Below, piece by piece: positions 1 through 7,410 of a DNA stretch of 45,186 nucleotides. The notes under the pieces were generated by a model, which saw nothing but the letters and a program-made list of their open reading frames with translations, had not been told where the DNA came from and did no database searches. The stretch's first letter is position 1. Each line of letters opens with the position of its first letter. The DNA is from Marinilactibacillus sp036039175 (GTDB taxonomy: Bacteria; Bacillota; Bacilli; Lactobacillales; Carnobacteriaceae_A), in contig NZ_JAYXKP010000011.1 of assembly GCF_036039175.1 (NCBI RefSeq), positions 1-45,186 on the forward strand, written 5' to 3'. The translations under genes were made by a program, and so were the position numbers.

Positions 1-228
1 TGACATCGGAAAGGTAATTCTAGAGGTCTGAGTCCCATTTTTATAGATAGAGAAGTTTTTGTTTGGCACCTGACATTTCTTACATTCCGTAGGAATATAG
101 GTCAGTGTACAGTCTATAAATTTGCATTTCTTTTGTTTGTGTATGCCATAAGAGACGCAGTTATCTTTAAAGATGATGTTTTTGTCTTGAATATCTAGTA
201 CTTTTTGCATATCATTTGAAGTAGGCAA
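1..228 (-). CDS. ISL3-family transposase, N-terminal part (cut by window edge)
   Basis: The first 76 codons of a transposase run off the left edge. The start is read as TTG at 228 because AGGAGG lies 7 bases upstream; an in-frame ATG follows at 210. The visible protein has the ISL3 N-terminus: a DIQDKNIIFKDN stretch, the segment TLTYIPTECKKCQ with paired cysteines of the small zinc finger, and YKNGTQTSRIT just after it. The DDE catalytic core would lie outside the window, so intactness cannot be judged. Family assignment rests on remembered motif likeness. The upstream leader can fold over the SD and start codon (see the separate repeat entry). Confidence 0.82.
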   Translation of the reverse strand, partial: MPTSNDMQKVLDIQDKNIIFKDNCVSYGIHKQKKCKFIDCTLTYIPTECKKCQVPNKNFSIYKNGTQTSRITFPMS

Positions 229-290
229 GTGAGTTCCTCCTAAGGATATTTGGTTTTGGTCGACTATTATTCTACAGGAGAACTCACTTG
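226..290 (-). repeat. Inverted repeat covering transposase SD and start codon
   Basis: Bases 226-240 and 277-290 are complementary over 14 bp (CAAGTGAGTTCCTCC against GGAGAACTCACTTG, one bulge). In a minus-strand transcript the 3' arm contains the whole SD and the TTG start of the transposase, so read-through RNA from outside would hide the start. Sequestering hairpins of this sort are known from IS10 and IS50 as protection against impinging transcription; applying that here is inference. Confidence 0.7.
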
Positions 291-311
291 TTTTCTAATT
301 TAAGCAAAGAA

Positions 312-345
312 AAATAACGTTGGTGATTTCTCACCAACGTTATTT
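312..345. terminator. Perfect 15-bp hairpin beyond the IS
   Basis: AAATAACGTTGGTGA (312-326), loop TTTC, then its exact complement (331-345). It is A-rich on one side and T-rich on the other, so it could end transcription from either direction. It lies between the transposase leader and the next terminator; the exact end of the insertion element is not visible. Confidence 0.55.
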
Positions 346-390
346 ATTATAGAACCAAAATTTTTTGATTGCTGTAATAAGTTCAAACAA

Positions 391-434
391 AAGACCACGT
401 TACCATCTTGTAAGGATGGTGACGTGGTCTTTTT
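391..434. terminator. Bidirectional rho-independent terminator
   Basis: A 17-bp stem with one wobble pair (391-407 with 415-430), A-rich before and TTTT after. It closes the minus-strand gene at 443-1171 and shields it from the insertion element. Confidence 0.75.
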
Positions 435-442
435 CGTTTGCG

Positions 443-1171
443 TCAGGCCTGAAGTAAACCATATTTTGTAATTCTTTCTCCTAAATACCGTTTTTTGGAA
501 TACCGATTCAAAGTAGAATAATTGATATGGTAGGCTTTTTGTAAATTAGAGACGATTGTTTTAATTTCAGGCTTACTGATCATCAAGATGAGCGGATCAT
601 TTAAAATGAGATCGACTAACAATTTCTCTAGCTTAGGCGTATAGTAAAAGCTATCAACATGATTGACAGGTGCATCGACATATAATTTATTTAAAATAAT
701 ATTATTTGATTTAGGGGATATATAGTGCTCATAAATAGATTCTTCAGGTGAAAGGAAAACATTTTCATGACTCTGCTTGATTTGGTTAAAAGCAGAAGTC
801 AAAGAACACGCTTCAACATCAATCATAATATTATGGCACGGATATGTATGATCCGAATAATCAGTCAGCCAATCAGTAGAGTAAATCGAGAATTTTGACT
901 CTGGTAAAGACGTTTGTATCGTCCTTACGATATGATCCATCTCAAGTGTTGAGTCATGAGTAAAGGCCGTTTTGTCCTTTAAAGCATAATACCCACGTTT
1001 GGGACTATAGATCACTTGTAACTTTTTAAGTTCATGGATCCGCCACCGTAGTGTATTGTAGCTTAATGAACCGTCAAATTTCCGGTAAAAAGAAAGCAGT
1101 CCGCTAGTATCTACAGGTTGATGGTATTTCAGATAGTACTGAAGTTCATTGATTTTGAAAGTTGAATTCAC
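443..1171 (-). CDS. Winged-helix protein, AbiEi-like putative orphan antitoxin
   Basis: A 242-residue cytosolic protein with a GTG start at 1171, preceded by GGGGG at 1181-1185. Residues about 1-70 look like a winged helix-turn-helix (LSYNTLRWRIHELKKLQVI, then a wing with SPKRGYYAL). The rest is a mixed alpha/beta domain ending in YHINYSTLNRYSKKRY. The plan resembles AbiEi-type antitoxins of type IV systems and related DUF6577-like proteins, which carry an N-terminal DNA-binding domain. No AbiEii-type nucleotidyltransferase toxin is next to it: one side is an IS, the other about 450 bases without a clear gene. It may be an orphan regulator or the remnant of a pair. Function is inferred from fold likeness only. 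Confidence 0.45.
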   Translation of the reverse strand: MNSTFKINELQYYLKYHQPVDTSGLLSFYRKFDGSLSYNTLRWRIHELKKLQVIYSPKRGYYALKDKTAFTHDSTLEMDHIVRTIQTSLPESKFSIYSTDWLTDYSDHTYPCHNIMIDVEACSLTSAFNQIKQSHENVFLSPEESIYEHYISPKSNNIILNKLYVDAPVNHVDSFYYTPKLEKLLVDLILNDPLILMISKPEIKTIVSNLQKAYHINYSTLNRYSKKRYLGERITKYGLLQA

Positions 1172-1583
1172 AAAATGCTTCCCCCTTATATAGCATCTGC
1201 TAATATATTTTTTATGTATAATTTATAATACAGTAAGTATACCAGAATAGAATAAAATAACAGAATGTAAACATCGATAAAATGAAATTATTTTAAATAA
1301 TGTTCGATATTAGCAAAAAATATAATAAAAAAACAACTGATATGTAAGTGTTCTAAGTTTTTTTATGATAATATAACTGATGCATAAAGTGGGGATTGAG
1401 GAGAACGTTAAAATGATATATGTCCGAATTCAGACTAACTGTATTAAAAATATTAGAAAGCTTGTCTATGTTAATATTGTTTAATTTGATGGGAGTGAAT
1501 GAGTTTTTATGAGTATATGTATAAGCGTTTACATATTTAGTTTATAAAATGATTACTCTTTCTTTTAATGAATATAAATCAAA
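1172..1583. other. AT-rich intergenic stretch with a doubtful mini-ORF
   Basis: Very AT-rich with no convincing long gene. A 23-codon ORF at 1413-1484 (+) begins with MIYVRIQTNC and has GGAG nine bases before its ATG, and an AT-rich segment with TATAAC-like hexamers lies 30-40 bases upstream. Nothing in its sequence suggests a function, so it is not called as a gene. Confidence 0.3.
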
Positions 1584-1620
1584 AAATTCCAATTCTTATA
1601 ATAAATAAGAATTGGAATTT
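1584..1620 (-). terminator. Terminator of the small membrane protein gene
   Basis: A perfect 16-bp stem (1584-1599 with 1605-1620) with a 5-base loop. On the minus strand it is followed by a run of T, directly after the stop of the gene at 1628-1882. Confidence 0.8.
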
Positions 1621-1627
1621 AGTTAAA

Positions 1628-1882
1628 TTAAGCAATCTTTATTTTAGATTCTTTTTTGCGTTTATTATACTTTCTGAGCTTCAATGCATGATAAACAATT
1701 CGTCCAATCGTGGTGGCAATAAAAATCCAAAGCACGATCATATAAATTCTTTGAAAACTAATTTCAAAAGAACTTTGGTATTCAATGCGGTACTGGATAT
1801 AAAGCGTCCATCCCCAAAATAGTGCAATAAATAGATTGCTAAAAATATGAAATAAGCGTTTGTTACGTTCTGTCTTAAACAC
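1628..1882 (-). CDS. Small two-helix membrane protein, unknown
   Basis: An 84-residue protein with a GTG start at 1882 and GAGGAGG seven bases upstream. Two hydrophobic segments lie near residues 10-30 (FSNLFIALFWGWTLYI) and 46-65 (YMIVLWIFIATTIGRIVY), followed by a basic tail (KLRKYNKRKKESK). An own terminator and good SD support expression. It stands alone on its strand. I do not recognise the family. The plus-strand ORF across the same bases has no SD and is a shadow. Confidence 0.65.
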   Translation of the reverse strand: MFKTERNKRLFHIFSNLFIALFWGWTLYIQYRIEYQSSFEISFQRIYMIVLWIFIATTIGRIVYHALKLRKYNKRKKESKIKIA

Positions 1883-2200
1883 TTCAACCCCTCCTCGACT
1901 AGGTAAACCTACTTAGATATACGTTTGTTATGGAAATTAAATGATATAGGATTTAAAAGTTGTGAGACAATACATATATTTCGATTTAGAATAAGATAAC
2001 GTTTTCTTACTTACTATTTTATCACTTTGTTACAAGTTTGTAAAAGGGGGCGTACAATTTTCCTTTACTTTGGATAGGTCTAAACAAATATATACATGTG
2101 AGTTGATGTGTAGGGGGCAAAAACGGTATTATAAGATATGAGAATGGATTAAATGATTTTTAAAAATTTGCAGTAGAATATAAGGAGACCTATAAAAAGT
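1883..2200. other. Intergenic region before the prenyltransferase-like gene
   Basis: AT-rich, with a 14-bp palindrome TTACAAGTTTGTAA near 2030-2043. No ORF, known RNA motif or strong sigma-A promoter stands out. AAGGAG at about 2180 serves the next gene. Confidence 0.4.
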
Positions 2201-2863
2201 ATGAAAACATTTAAACGTATGCCAAAACACATTGGAGTCATTCCAGATGGAAATCGTCGTTGGGCGGTAGGACAAGGGTTGCAGAAAACAGATGGCTATC
2301 CGCACGGAATTGGACCAGGATTAGAATTATATGAAGCGTGTCTGGAATTAGGTGTAGAGGAAATGACTTTTTATGGTTTCACAATGGATAACGTAAAAAG
2401 ACCTTCCCTTCAAACGAAAGCTTTCCAGAAAGCGTGCGTGGATTCAGTAAATGAACTAAAAAAACGTGATGCCGATTTGCTAGTCCTGGGGAATACAGAC
2501 TCCAAGGTTTTTCCAAAGGAATTACTTCCGTATGCTATGAATCGCACACAATTTGGTGAAGGTAAAATGAAAGTGAATTTTTTAGTGAATTATGGATGGA
2601 ACTGGGATTTGAATTATGCTTTAAACAATGAGGAGACGGAAAAGACCGGTGATTTGATCGATAATATTGCTTCTAAAGATGTTTCTCGTATGGATATGGT
2701 CTTAAGATGGGGTGGCCGCCGAAGACTGAGCGGATTTTTACCTATCCAATCTGTCTATTCTGATATTTTTGTAATCGATGAATACTGGCCAGATTATAAG
2801 AATCAGCACTTATATGATGCACTTGATTGGTATCAGAAAACAGATGTTACGTTAGGTGGATAA
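2201..2863 (+). CDS. Divergent undecaprenyl diphosphate synthase family protein (cis-prenyltransferase)
   Basis: A 220-residue protein of the cis-prenyltransferase fold, which condenses isopentenyl diphosphate onto an allylic diphosphate. The signature HIGVIPDGNRRW is at residues 10-21, with Asp16 at the catalytic aspartate position. The second signature is altered: RWGGRRRLSGFLP near residue 169 replaces the usual RTSGExRLSNFL, and the IPP-binding region reads VYSDIFVIDEYWPDY. Ordinary UppS is about 245-255 residues, so this is short and is probably a paralogue of the housekeeping enzyme. It heads a three-gene unit with a guanylate-kinase-like gene 46 bases on and a small membrane protein, which hints at a special lipid or nucleotide job. 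Product and substrate are unknown. Confidence 0.75.
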   Translation: MKTFKRMPKHIGVIPDGNRRWAVGQGLQKTDGYPHGIGPGLELYEACLELGVEEMTFYGFTMDNVKRPSLQTKAFQKACVDSVNELKKRDADLLVLGNTDSKVFPKELLPYAMNRTQFGEGKMKVNFLVNYGWNWDLNYALNNEETEKTGDLIDNIASKDVSRMDMVLRWGGRRRLSGFLPIQSVYSDIFVIDEYWPDYKNQHLYDALDWYQKTDVTLGG

Positions 2864-2909
2864 GAATAAGACCTTATCAATATACGGAGGTATACTGAGG
2901 TGAATATTC

Positions 2910-3452
2910 ATGGGAAATAAGTGCATCATTGTTATGGTAGGACCAAGCGGTAGTGGAAAAACAACCGTAGGAGAATCCTTATCACGAAACGGCATACCGA
3001 AACTGGTTACAACAACAACTAGAGAACCGCGCCTTGGAGAACAAGAAGGCATCGATTATCATTTCAGAAAAGTTGAAGAGTTGGATCCTTCGGACTTTAT
3101 TGAGCAAACCGTTTATAACAACAAAGTCTACGGACTGACAAAGCAAGAAGTTAGCGATGCACTAAGAGAACATGATGTCGTGCATGTTTCTCTCGATCGT
3201 CATGGAGCGAAAGCGATGAAAAGAAGTTTTCCACGAGAAACGGTCGTCGTGTTCATTTACATTTCAAAAGAAATGATGGCTGAACGTATGCGTAAACGGG
3301 GAGATAGTGAAGAAAAAATTTATGAGAGGCTTTGTCACAGTGAAGCGAACGATGAATTGGCACCTCCAGAAGATACTGATCTTATTATTGAAAATATTTC
3401 TATACAAGAGACTGTCGATCAAATTCTTTCTCATTTGACTCAAACGAATTAG
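2910..3452 (+). CDS. Guanylate kinase-like protein
   Basis: A 180-residue P-loop kinase of the guanylate kinase family, which moves phosphate from ATP to GMP. Walker A is GPSGSGKTT at about residues 12-20. The GMP-binding part TTTTREPRLGEQEGIDYHF and the FIEQTVYNNKVYG segment match the family, as does the lid RGDSEEKIYERL. Canonical Gmk is about 205 residues, so this copy is shorter. A separate housekeeping gmk is expected elsewhere, so this is likely a paralogue. It sits between the prenyltransferase-like gene and a membrane peptide gene. Actual substrate uncertain. Confidence 0.75.
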   Translation: MGNKCIIVMVGPSGSGKTTVGESLSRNGIPKLVTTTTREPRLGEQEGIDYHFRKVEELDPSDFIEQTVYNNKVYGLTKQEVSDALREHDVVHVSLDRHGAKAMKRSFPRETVVVFIYISKEMMAERMRKRGDSEEKIYERLCHSEANDELAPPEDTDLIIENISIQETVDQILSHLTQTN

Positions 3453-3464
3453 GAGAGGATAACC

Positions 3465-3644
3465 TTGTCTCAACATGAAATTGATCCTAAAACGCTTGTA
3501 TGGTACCCCTTATTTTCCTTTGTTCTATTTTTAGTTTTGTACTTATTCTTCAATATACCTTTTTGGGTGTTCTTTTTCGTTTTGTTTGCTGTGATCCTTT
3601 ATTACGCTTTATTTATCTATATAGAAATTAAAAGAAAAGACTAA
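3465..3644 (+). CDS. Small membrane protein with TTG start
   Basis: A 59-residue ORF starting at TTG 3465 behind AGGAGAGG, 12 bases after the kinase-like gene. The protein is mostly hydrophobic: a segment near residues 14-30 (YPLFSFVLFLVLYLFF) and another near 32-52 (WVFFFVLFAVILYYALFIY), with a charged tail IEIKRKD. It is the last gene of the three-gene unit and is closed by a terminator. Family not recognised. Confidence 0.6.
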   Translation: MSQHEIDPKTLVWYPLFSFVLFLVLYLFFNIPFWVFFFVLFAVILYYALFIYIEIKRKD

Positions 3645-3660
3645 AAATAATTGAAACAAA

Positions 3661-3692
3661 AAGCACCCGTGAGCGCTAGCTCACAGGTGCTT
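3661..3692. terminator. Bidirectional terminator between the trio and guaC
   Basis: AAGCACCCGTGAGC (3661-3674) pairs with GCTCACAGGTGCTT (3679-3692) with one mismatch, loop GCTA, between convergent genes. Confidence 0.7.
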
Positions 3693-3703
3693 CGTTTATG
3701 TTC

Positions 3704-4738
3704 TTAAGGTTGGAAGTTTGATGAAGTAGCAAAACTATCTGGAACATCGATTCCACTAGCGTTGTAGTTTTCACCATTCATAATAGAGTTTTTAACGATC
3801 ACGTAATCTACTTTACGTAGAGAGTCAATATCATCTCCACCTGCGTATGAGATAGAAGATTGTAGATCTTGTTTCATTTCAAGTAGTGTATCTGCAATAT
3901 CGCCTTTGTAAGGTGTCAGCATTTTTTTACCTTCAACGTTTTTGCGTTCACCTTTTTGGTGCGATGAAGCACTACCGAAATATTCTTTGTAAGGACGGCC
4001 ATTGACTTCTACCATTTTACCTGGCGATTGATCATGTCCAGCAAACATCGAACCGATCATAACCATTGTTGCACCAAAGCGCATAGATTTAGCGATATCT
4101 CCGTGAGTACGGACGCCTCCATCTGCAATGATTGGCTTACGTGCAGCCTTTGAACAGTGAGAGACAGCTGCTAATTGCCATCCACCTGTACCAAAACCGG
4201 TTTTTAGTTTTGTTGTACAAACTTTACCAGGTCCGATACCAACTTTAGTTGCGTCAGCTCCAGCGTTTTCAAGTTCACGAACCGCTTCTGGAGTACCAAC
4301 ATTACCGGCAATCAGGAAAGTTTCAGGTAAATGTTTTTTAACGTGTGTAATCATGTCGATAACCATTTGAGAATGGCCATGAGCAACATCAATCGTTGCA
4401 TATTCAGGAACTAGATTGCGTTCAGCTAGTTCTTTAACAAAATCATATTCTTCATCTTTAACGCCTAAGCTTATAGAAGCGTAAAGGTCTTGTTCATGCA
4501 TGTTTTGAATAAATCCAGCACGAGCAGCTTCATCGAAGCGATGCATCACATAAAAATAACCATTTTTTGCAAGCCAGATCGATAATTCTTCATCAACTAC
4601 TGTTTGCATGTTCGCTGGAACAACAGGAAGCATAAAGCGGCGTCCGCCGAGTTCCACTGAAGTATCACAGGCAGAACGACTGGATACAATCGCTTTGGCA
4701 GGGATCAATTGAATATCTTCGTAATCAAATACTTTCAT
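3704..4738 (-). CDS. guaC: GMP reductase
   Basis: A 344-residue TIM-barrel enzyme of the IMPDH/GMPR family. It converts GMP to IMP with NADPH and returns guanine nucleotides to the common purine pool. The catalytic loop reads GIGPGKVCTTKLKTGFGTGGWQ with the active Cys. IADGGVRTHGD and the phosphate-binding GATMVMIGSMFAG follow. No CBS domains are present, which separates it from IMP dehydrogenase. The start ATG at 4738 has AGAGGAG upstream. The protein is about 20 residues longer than the usual 325: a C-terminal tail GIDVPDSFATSSNFQP follows the normal end at VIVKNSIMNG. It has its own strong promoter and a structured leader. Confidence 0.9.
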   Translation of the reverse strand: MKVFDYEDIQLIPAKAIVSSRSACDTSVELGGRRFMLPVVPANMQTVVDEELSIWLAKNGYFYVMHRFDEAARAGFIQNMHEQDLYASISLGVKDEEYDFVKELAERNLVPEYATIDVAHGHSQMVIDMITHVKKHLPETFLIAGNVGTPEAVRELENAGADATKVGIGPGKVCTTKLKTGFGTGGWQLAAVSHCSKAARKPIIADGGVRTHGDIAKSMRFGATMVMIGSMFAGHDQSPGKMVEVNGRPYKEYFGSASSHQKGERKNVEGKKMLTPYKGDIADTLLEMKQDLQSSISYAGGDDIDSLRKVDYVIVKNSIMNGENYNASGIDVPDSFATSSNFQP

Positions 4739-4764
4739 ACAACAATAAACTCCTCTATAGTAGG

Positions 4765-4819
4765 TATACTTTCTAATCTATCGTCTCATTAAGGTAGACG
4801 GAGATTAGAGGGGAGTATT
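4765..4819 (-). promoter_or_regulatory. Long imperfect hairpin in the guaC leader
   Basis: In the guaC transcript, ATACT/AGTAT, TCTAATCT/AGATTAGA and CGTCT/AGACG nest into one long hairpin that ends about 10 bases before the SD. It lacks a U-run. Its loop (TACCTTAATGA) is also complementary to TCATTAGGTA, which lies in the promoter between -35 and -10. It does not match the purine riboswitch core. Confidence 0.5.
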
Positions 4820-4835
4820 TCAGATTCCCTTGACT

Positions 4836-4864
4836 ACTTTACCTAATGAAACACCATAAGTCAA
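4836..4864 (-). promoter_or_regulatory. Sigma-A promoter of guaC
   Basis: On the minus strand, TTGACT (4864-4859), a 17-base spacer and TAAAGT (4841-4836). The expected start is near 4829, giving a leader of about 90 bases. Confidence 0.75.
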
Positions 4865-4995
4865 AGGGGATTTACAGAAAAAGAGAAATCAGTAAGGCAC
4901 CTGCAAAAAGTTAGACACGATTAAACCAAAAACGTGTGCTATTATTACAAATACAATCAGAGGATTCAGTTATGAATTCGTGGAGGGAAACCGTT

Positions 4996-5706
4996 ATGCC
5001 AGATTCATTGCAAAAAGTTAAGCGACACTTGTGGAAACCAAAAACGATGTTTTATTTAGGGATGATTATGATCATTCCATTCTTGCTTCTAGCTATAGCA
5101 GGCTATTTCGAGTGGGGGATTCTAGGGATGTTCGATGATTATGTAGCGAGAGAAATTATTGACGAACGCGAACCCATCTTGACGAGTATGTTTAGAATGA
5201 TCACGATACTTGGAAATGTTCCACCAACGATACTAATTACGATTGTCACGAGCTTATTCATTTTATTAAAACTGAAAAACAAATGGCTCTCAATTTGGTA
5301 CTTGCTAACGGTTGCCCTAGGTGCAGGCGTACTTAATCAAGTTTTGAAATATGCCATTAGAAGAGATAGACCTAGTAGTGTAGAACATTTGATCACACAA
5401 GGTGGCTATTCCTTCCCGAGTGGCCACGCGATGGGCTCCATTATTATATATGGCGCAATGATTTTCTTGATTTTAAGACTGTCCGAACGACTTTGGTTCC
5501 GTATAATAGCGACTATTGGTTTAAGCCTGTTGATTCTAGCTATTGGCGTCAGCCGGATTTATCTTGGCGTGCATTTTCCGTCTGATATCGTCGGTGGATA
5601 CTCTGTTGGGATGATGTGGTTAACGTTTAGTATTGGACTTTACGGATTGTCGCTTACAAAGAGACCGGACATTGAGAAAATCGAAGGACATCATCATAAA
5701 CGTTAA
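4996..5706 (+). CDS. PAP2-family membrane phosphatase
   Basis: A type 2 phosphatidic acid phosphatase of about 236 residues with several membrane helices. The three family motifs are clear: KYAIRRDRPSS, SFPSGHAMGS with the PSGH core, and SRIYLGVHFPSDIVGG carrying the catalytic His. Such enzymes remove phosphate from undecaprenyl diphosphate, phosphatidylglycerophosphate or related lipids on the outer face. The start is placed at ATG 4996 because GGAGGG sits nine bases upstream; an in-frame ATG at 4972 is possible. Single gene between a divergent guaC and a shared terminator. The exact lipid substrate cannot be told. Confidence 0.85.
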   Translation: MPDSLQKVKRHLWKPKTMFYLGMIMIIPFLLLAIAGYFEWGILGMFDDYVAREIIDEREPILTSMFRMITILGNVPPTILITIVTSLFILLKLKNKWLSIWYLLTVALGAGVLNQVLKYAIRRDRPSSVEHLITQGGYSFPSGHAMGSIIIYGAMIFLILRLSERLWFRIIATIGLSLLILAIGVSRIYLGVHFPSDIVGGYSVGMMWLTFSIGLYGLSLTKRPDIEKIEGHHHKR

Positions 5707-5730
5707 GCTGAAACTGAAAAATAAGTTATA

Positions 5731-5767
5731 AAAAAGATGATCCCAACTTTCTGGGGTCATCTTTTTT
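5731..5767. terminator. Bidirectional terminator
   Basis: AAAAAGATGATCCC (5731-5744) pairs with GGGGTCATCTTTTT (5753-5766) with one wobble. It serves the PAP2 gene and the convergent 5769-5963 gene. Confidence 0.85.
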
Positions 5768-5768
5768 A

Positions 5769-5963
5769 TCAAATAATTCCAATAATTACTGCAATGGCAC
5801 CTAAGCCAATAGCGGTCCAGTTGACTCCTTTTTGATCACTCATCAGTCCAGCAAGTCCAAGTAGCATCGCGATGATCCCTAAAGGGATATTCCAGATAAA
5901 GAAACCGATAAAAGACAATACGGTCGCCGTCCAACCAATGATATTTCCAATAGAAGCTGACAT
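5769..5963 (-). CDS. Small membrane protein (64 aa)
   Basis: A 64-residue protein made of two or three short hydrophobic stretches (IIGWTATVLSFIGFFIW, PLGIIAMLLGLAGLM, WTAIGLGAIAVIIGII) with a DQKGVN turn. The start has GAGGTG upstream. It begins 15 bases after the stop of the FAD oxidoreductase and probably shares its message. Similar short membrane proteins are common in Lactobacillales; no function can be given. Confidence 0.7.
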   Translation of the reverse strand: MSASIGNIIGWTATVLSFIGFFIWNIPLGIIAMLLGLAGLMSDQKGVNWTAIGLGAIAVIIGII

Positions 5964-5978
5964 AAAAGCACCTCTTCG

Positions 5979-7130
5979 TTAATCTTGTTTTTTTGAACCA
6001 TTTATTTTTTTAATGTAATGTTCGATTGGGTAATCGGATAAAGGTAATTGAGTTTCCTGATCCATTGCCAGAAGGGCAAGTTCTTTACCAACTAATGGTC
6101 CAGCTGTGAGTCCGGTTGAACCTAGTCCACTCGCTGCGTAAACATTTGGTAGTGAAGGAACGGGACCATAATAAGGAGAAAAGTCCGATGTATAAGCGCG
6201 CGTTCCTGATCGGTAATCCACAATAGTCGCTTGTTCAAAATGAGTTGAGAATTGTGCCGCAGAATCTTCAACCATAGAAGCCAGTAGAGATGAATCAATT
6301 TCTAAATCAAATCCTTTATCATTTTCGTGCGTAGCACCAATCACAATCCGACCGTCTTCAAAAGGGATAATATCGGATTCACCTTCGGGCATAATCACAG
6401 GCCAGGCAGCCGTCGGTGTATTTTGAAGCTGGAGGATAGCGAGTTGTCCTTTTTGTGGACGTAAGTCTAGCTCATAGCCTAGCGGTTCCAATAACGTTGG
6501 TAGCCAAGCCGCTACAGCGAGCACAATGCTATCGAAAGCGTAAGCAGTCTGTACAGTAGAAATCGTTACACCGCTAGAAGCAGGTTTCAAATTTTCCACA
6601 CGTTCTTGAATAAAGGTCGCACCATTCTGTGTAGCTTTCTCAATTAATAAGTTTACCAATTCTTTGCCATCTACTTTAGCGCCGCCTGATGCCCATAAGG
6701 CTGATAGTTCTCCAGTATAAATGGGCACTTTCAGCTTGATTTCTTCAGGGGATAAAATCTGAAGATCGCCAATTTCTGGCGCTTCCTCACGTCTTTTGCG
6801 TCCTATCTCAAGTAGTTCTTCCAAGTGGCGGTACTTGGATTTAAACAATAAAGTTCCGACTTTGCTATAAACGGTCTTAGGAATAGGCTCACCGTCCATG
6901 ACTTCACTCAGGAATTCTGGATAAAAGGCGGCGCCTGCCTTCACCATACGATACCACTTCTGGTTTCGTCTTCTTGATAACCATGGACTGATAATCCCAG
7001 CTGCGGCAGAAGTTCCTTGTCCAATCCCTTCATCAAAAATTGTCACTTCAATATCTTTTTCTTTACTTAAATAATAGGCTGCTGAAGCACCGACAACTCC
7101 GGCACCTACAATAGCGATTTTTTTTGTCAT
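5979..7130 (-). CDS. FAD-dependent oxidoreductase, DAO (D-amino acid/glycine oxidase) family
   Basis: A 383-residue flavoprotein. The N-terminus KKIAIVGAGVVGASAAYYLS is a Rossmann dinucleotide-binding fold with GxGxxG. The C-terminal signature YAASGLGSTGLTAGPLVGKELA binds FAD in DAO-family enzymes such as DadA, glycine oxidase and sarcosine oxidase. The middle (YELDLRPQKGQLAILQ, DGRIVIGATHE) fits this fold. Members oxidise the C-N bond of amino acids or secondary amines. The substrate cannot be read from the sequence. First gene of a short unit with the downstream membrane protein. Confidence 0.8.
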   Translation of the reverse strand: MTKKIAIVGAGVVGASAAYYLSKEKDIEVTIFDEGIGQGTSAAAGIISPWLSRRRNQKWYRMVKAGAAFYPEFLSEVMDGEPIPKTVYSKVGTLLFKSKYRHLEELLEIGRKRREEAPEIGDLQILSPEEIKLKVPIYTGELSALWASGGAKVDGKELVNLLIEKATQNGATFIQERVENLKPASSGVTISTVQTAYAFDSIVLAVAAWLPTLLEPLGYELDLRPQKGQLAILQLQNTPTAAWPVIMPEGESDIIPFEDGRIVIGATHENDKGFDLEIDSSLLASMVEDSAAQFSTHFEQATIVDYRSGTRAYTSDFSPYYGPVPSLPNVYAASGLGSTGLTAGPLVGKELALLAMDQETQLPLSDYPIEHYIKKINGSKKQD

Positions 7131-7276
7131 GTTCTTAACGAACTCCTTTTCTTTCTTTACCTAGTCAGTTTACCATTTTTAAAGATCAAAGGAACAGGGA
7201 AACTGAAAAATGAATAGGTTTGCAAATGGTTTATAGACTGCACGAACAAGCTTCTCAGAGAAGGAGAAGATTTTTG

Positions 7277-7305
7277 TTGACAACTTCTGAGGAACACTGT
7301 AAGAT
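7277..7305 (+). promoter_or_regulatory. Sigma-A promoter of the trp leader
   Basis: Consensus -35 TTGACA (7277-7282), a 17-base spacer and TAAGAT (7300-7305). The transcript should start near 7312, about 30 bases before the leader peptide. Confidence 0.85.
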
Positions 7306-7341
7306 AAAAATCACATTAGAGATGACAAAGGAGAGACACTC

Positions 7342-7410
7342 ATGAACTTCGATTCTAAGCAGACAGTACAATTGAATATGAACTGGCAAAGCTGGCGTAG
7401 ATCGTTGTAG
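7342..7410 (+). CDS. trpL: Tryptophan leader peptide
   Basis: A 22-residue ORF with AAAGGAG eight bases before its ATG. The C-terminal half reads NMNWQSWRRSL, with Trp codons at 7384 and 7393, a strong enrichment for so short a peptide. Its last codons and stop (7408-7410) overlap segment 1 of the RNA fold that follows, as expected for ribosome-mediated attenuation. Downstream lie a tryptophan transporter and trpB. No homologue is claimed; the call rests on Trp codons, SD, promoter, RNA fold and operon content together. Confidence 0.85.
   Translation: MNFDSKQTVQLNMNWQSWRRSL

Noticed and set aside
1568..1822. Plus-strand ORF of 84 codons
   Set aside because: Begins before a terminator hairpin, lacks an SD, and is antisense to a better supported membrane protein gene.
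2852..3052. Minus-strand ORF inside the kinase-like gene
   Set aside because: Shadow of the plus-strand coding frame.
4765..4864. Purine riboswitch before guaC
   Set aside because: The conserved loops and junction of the purine aptamer are missing.
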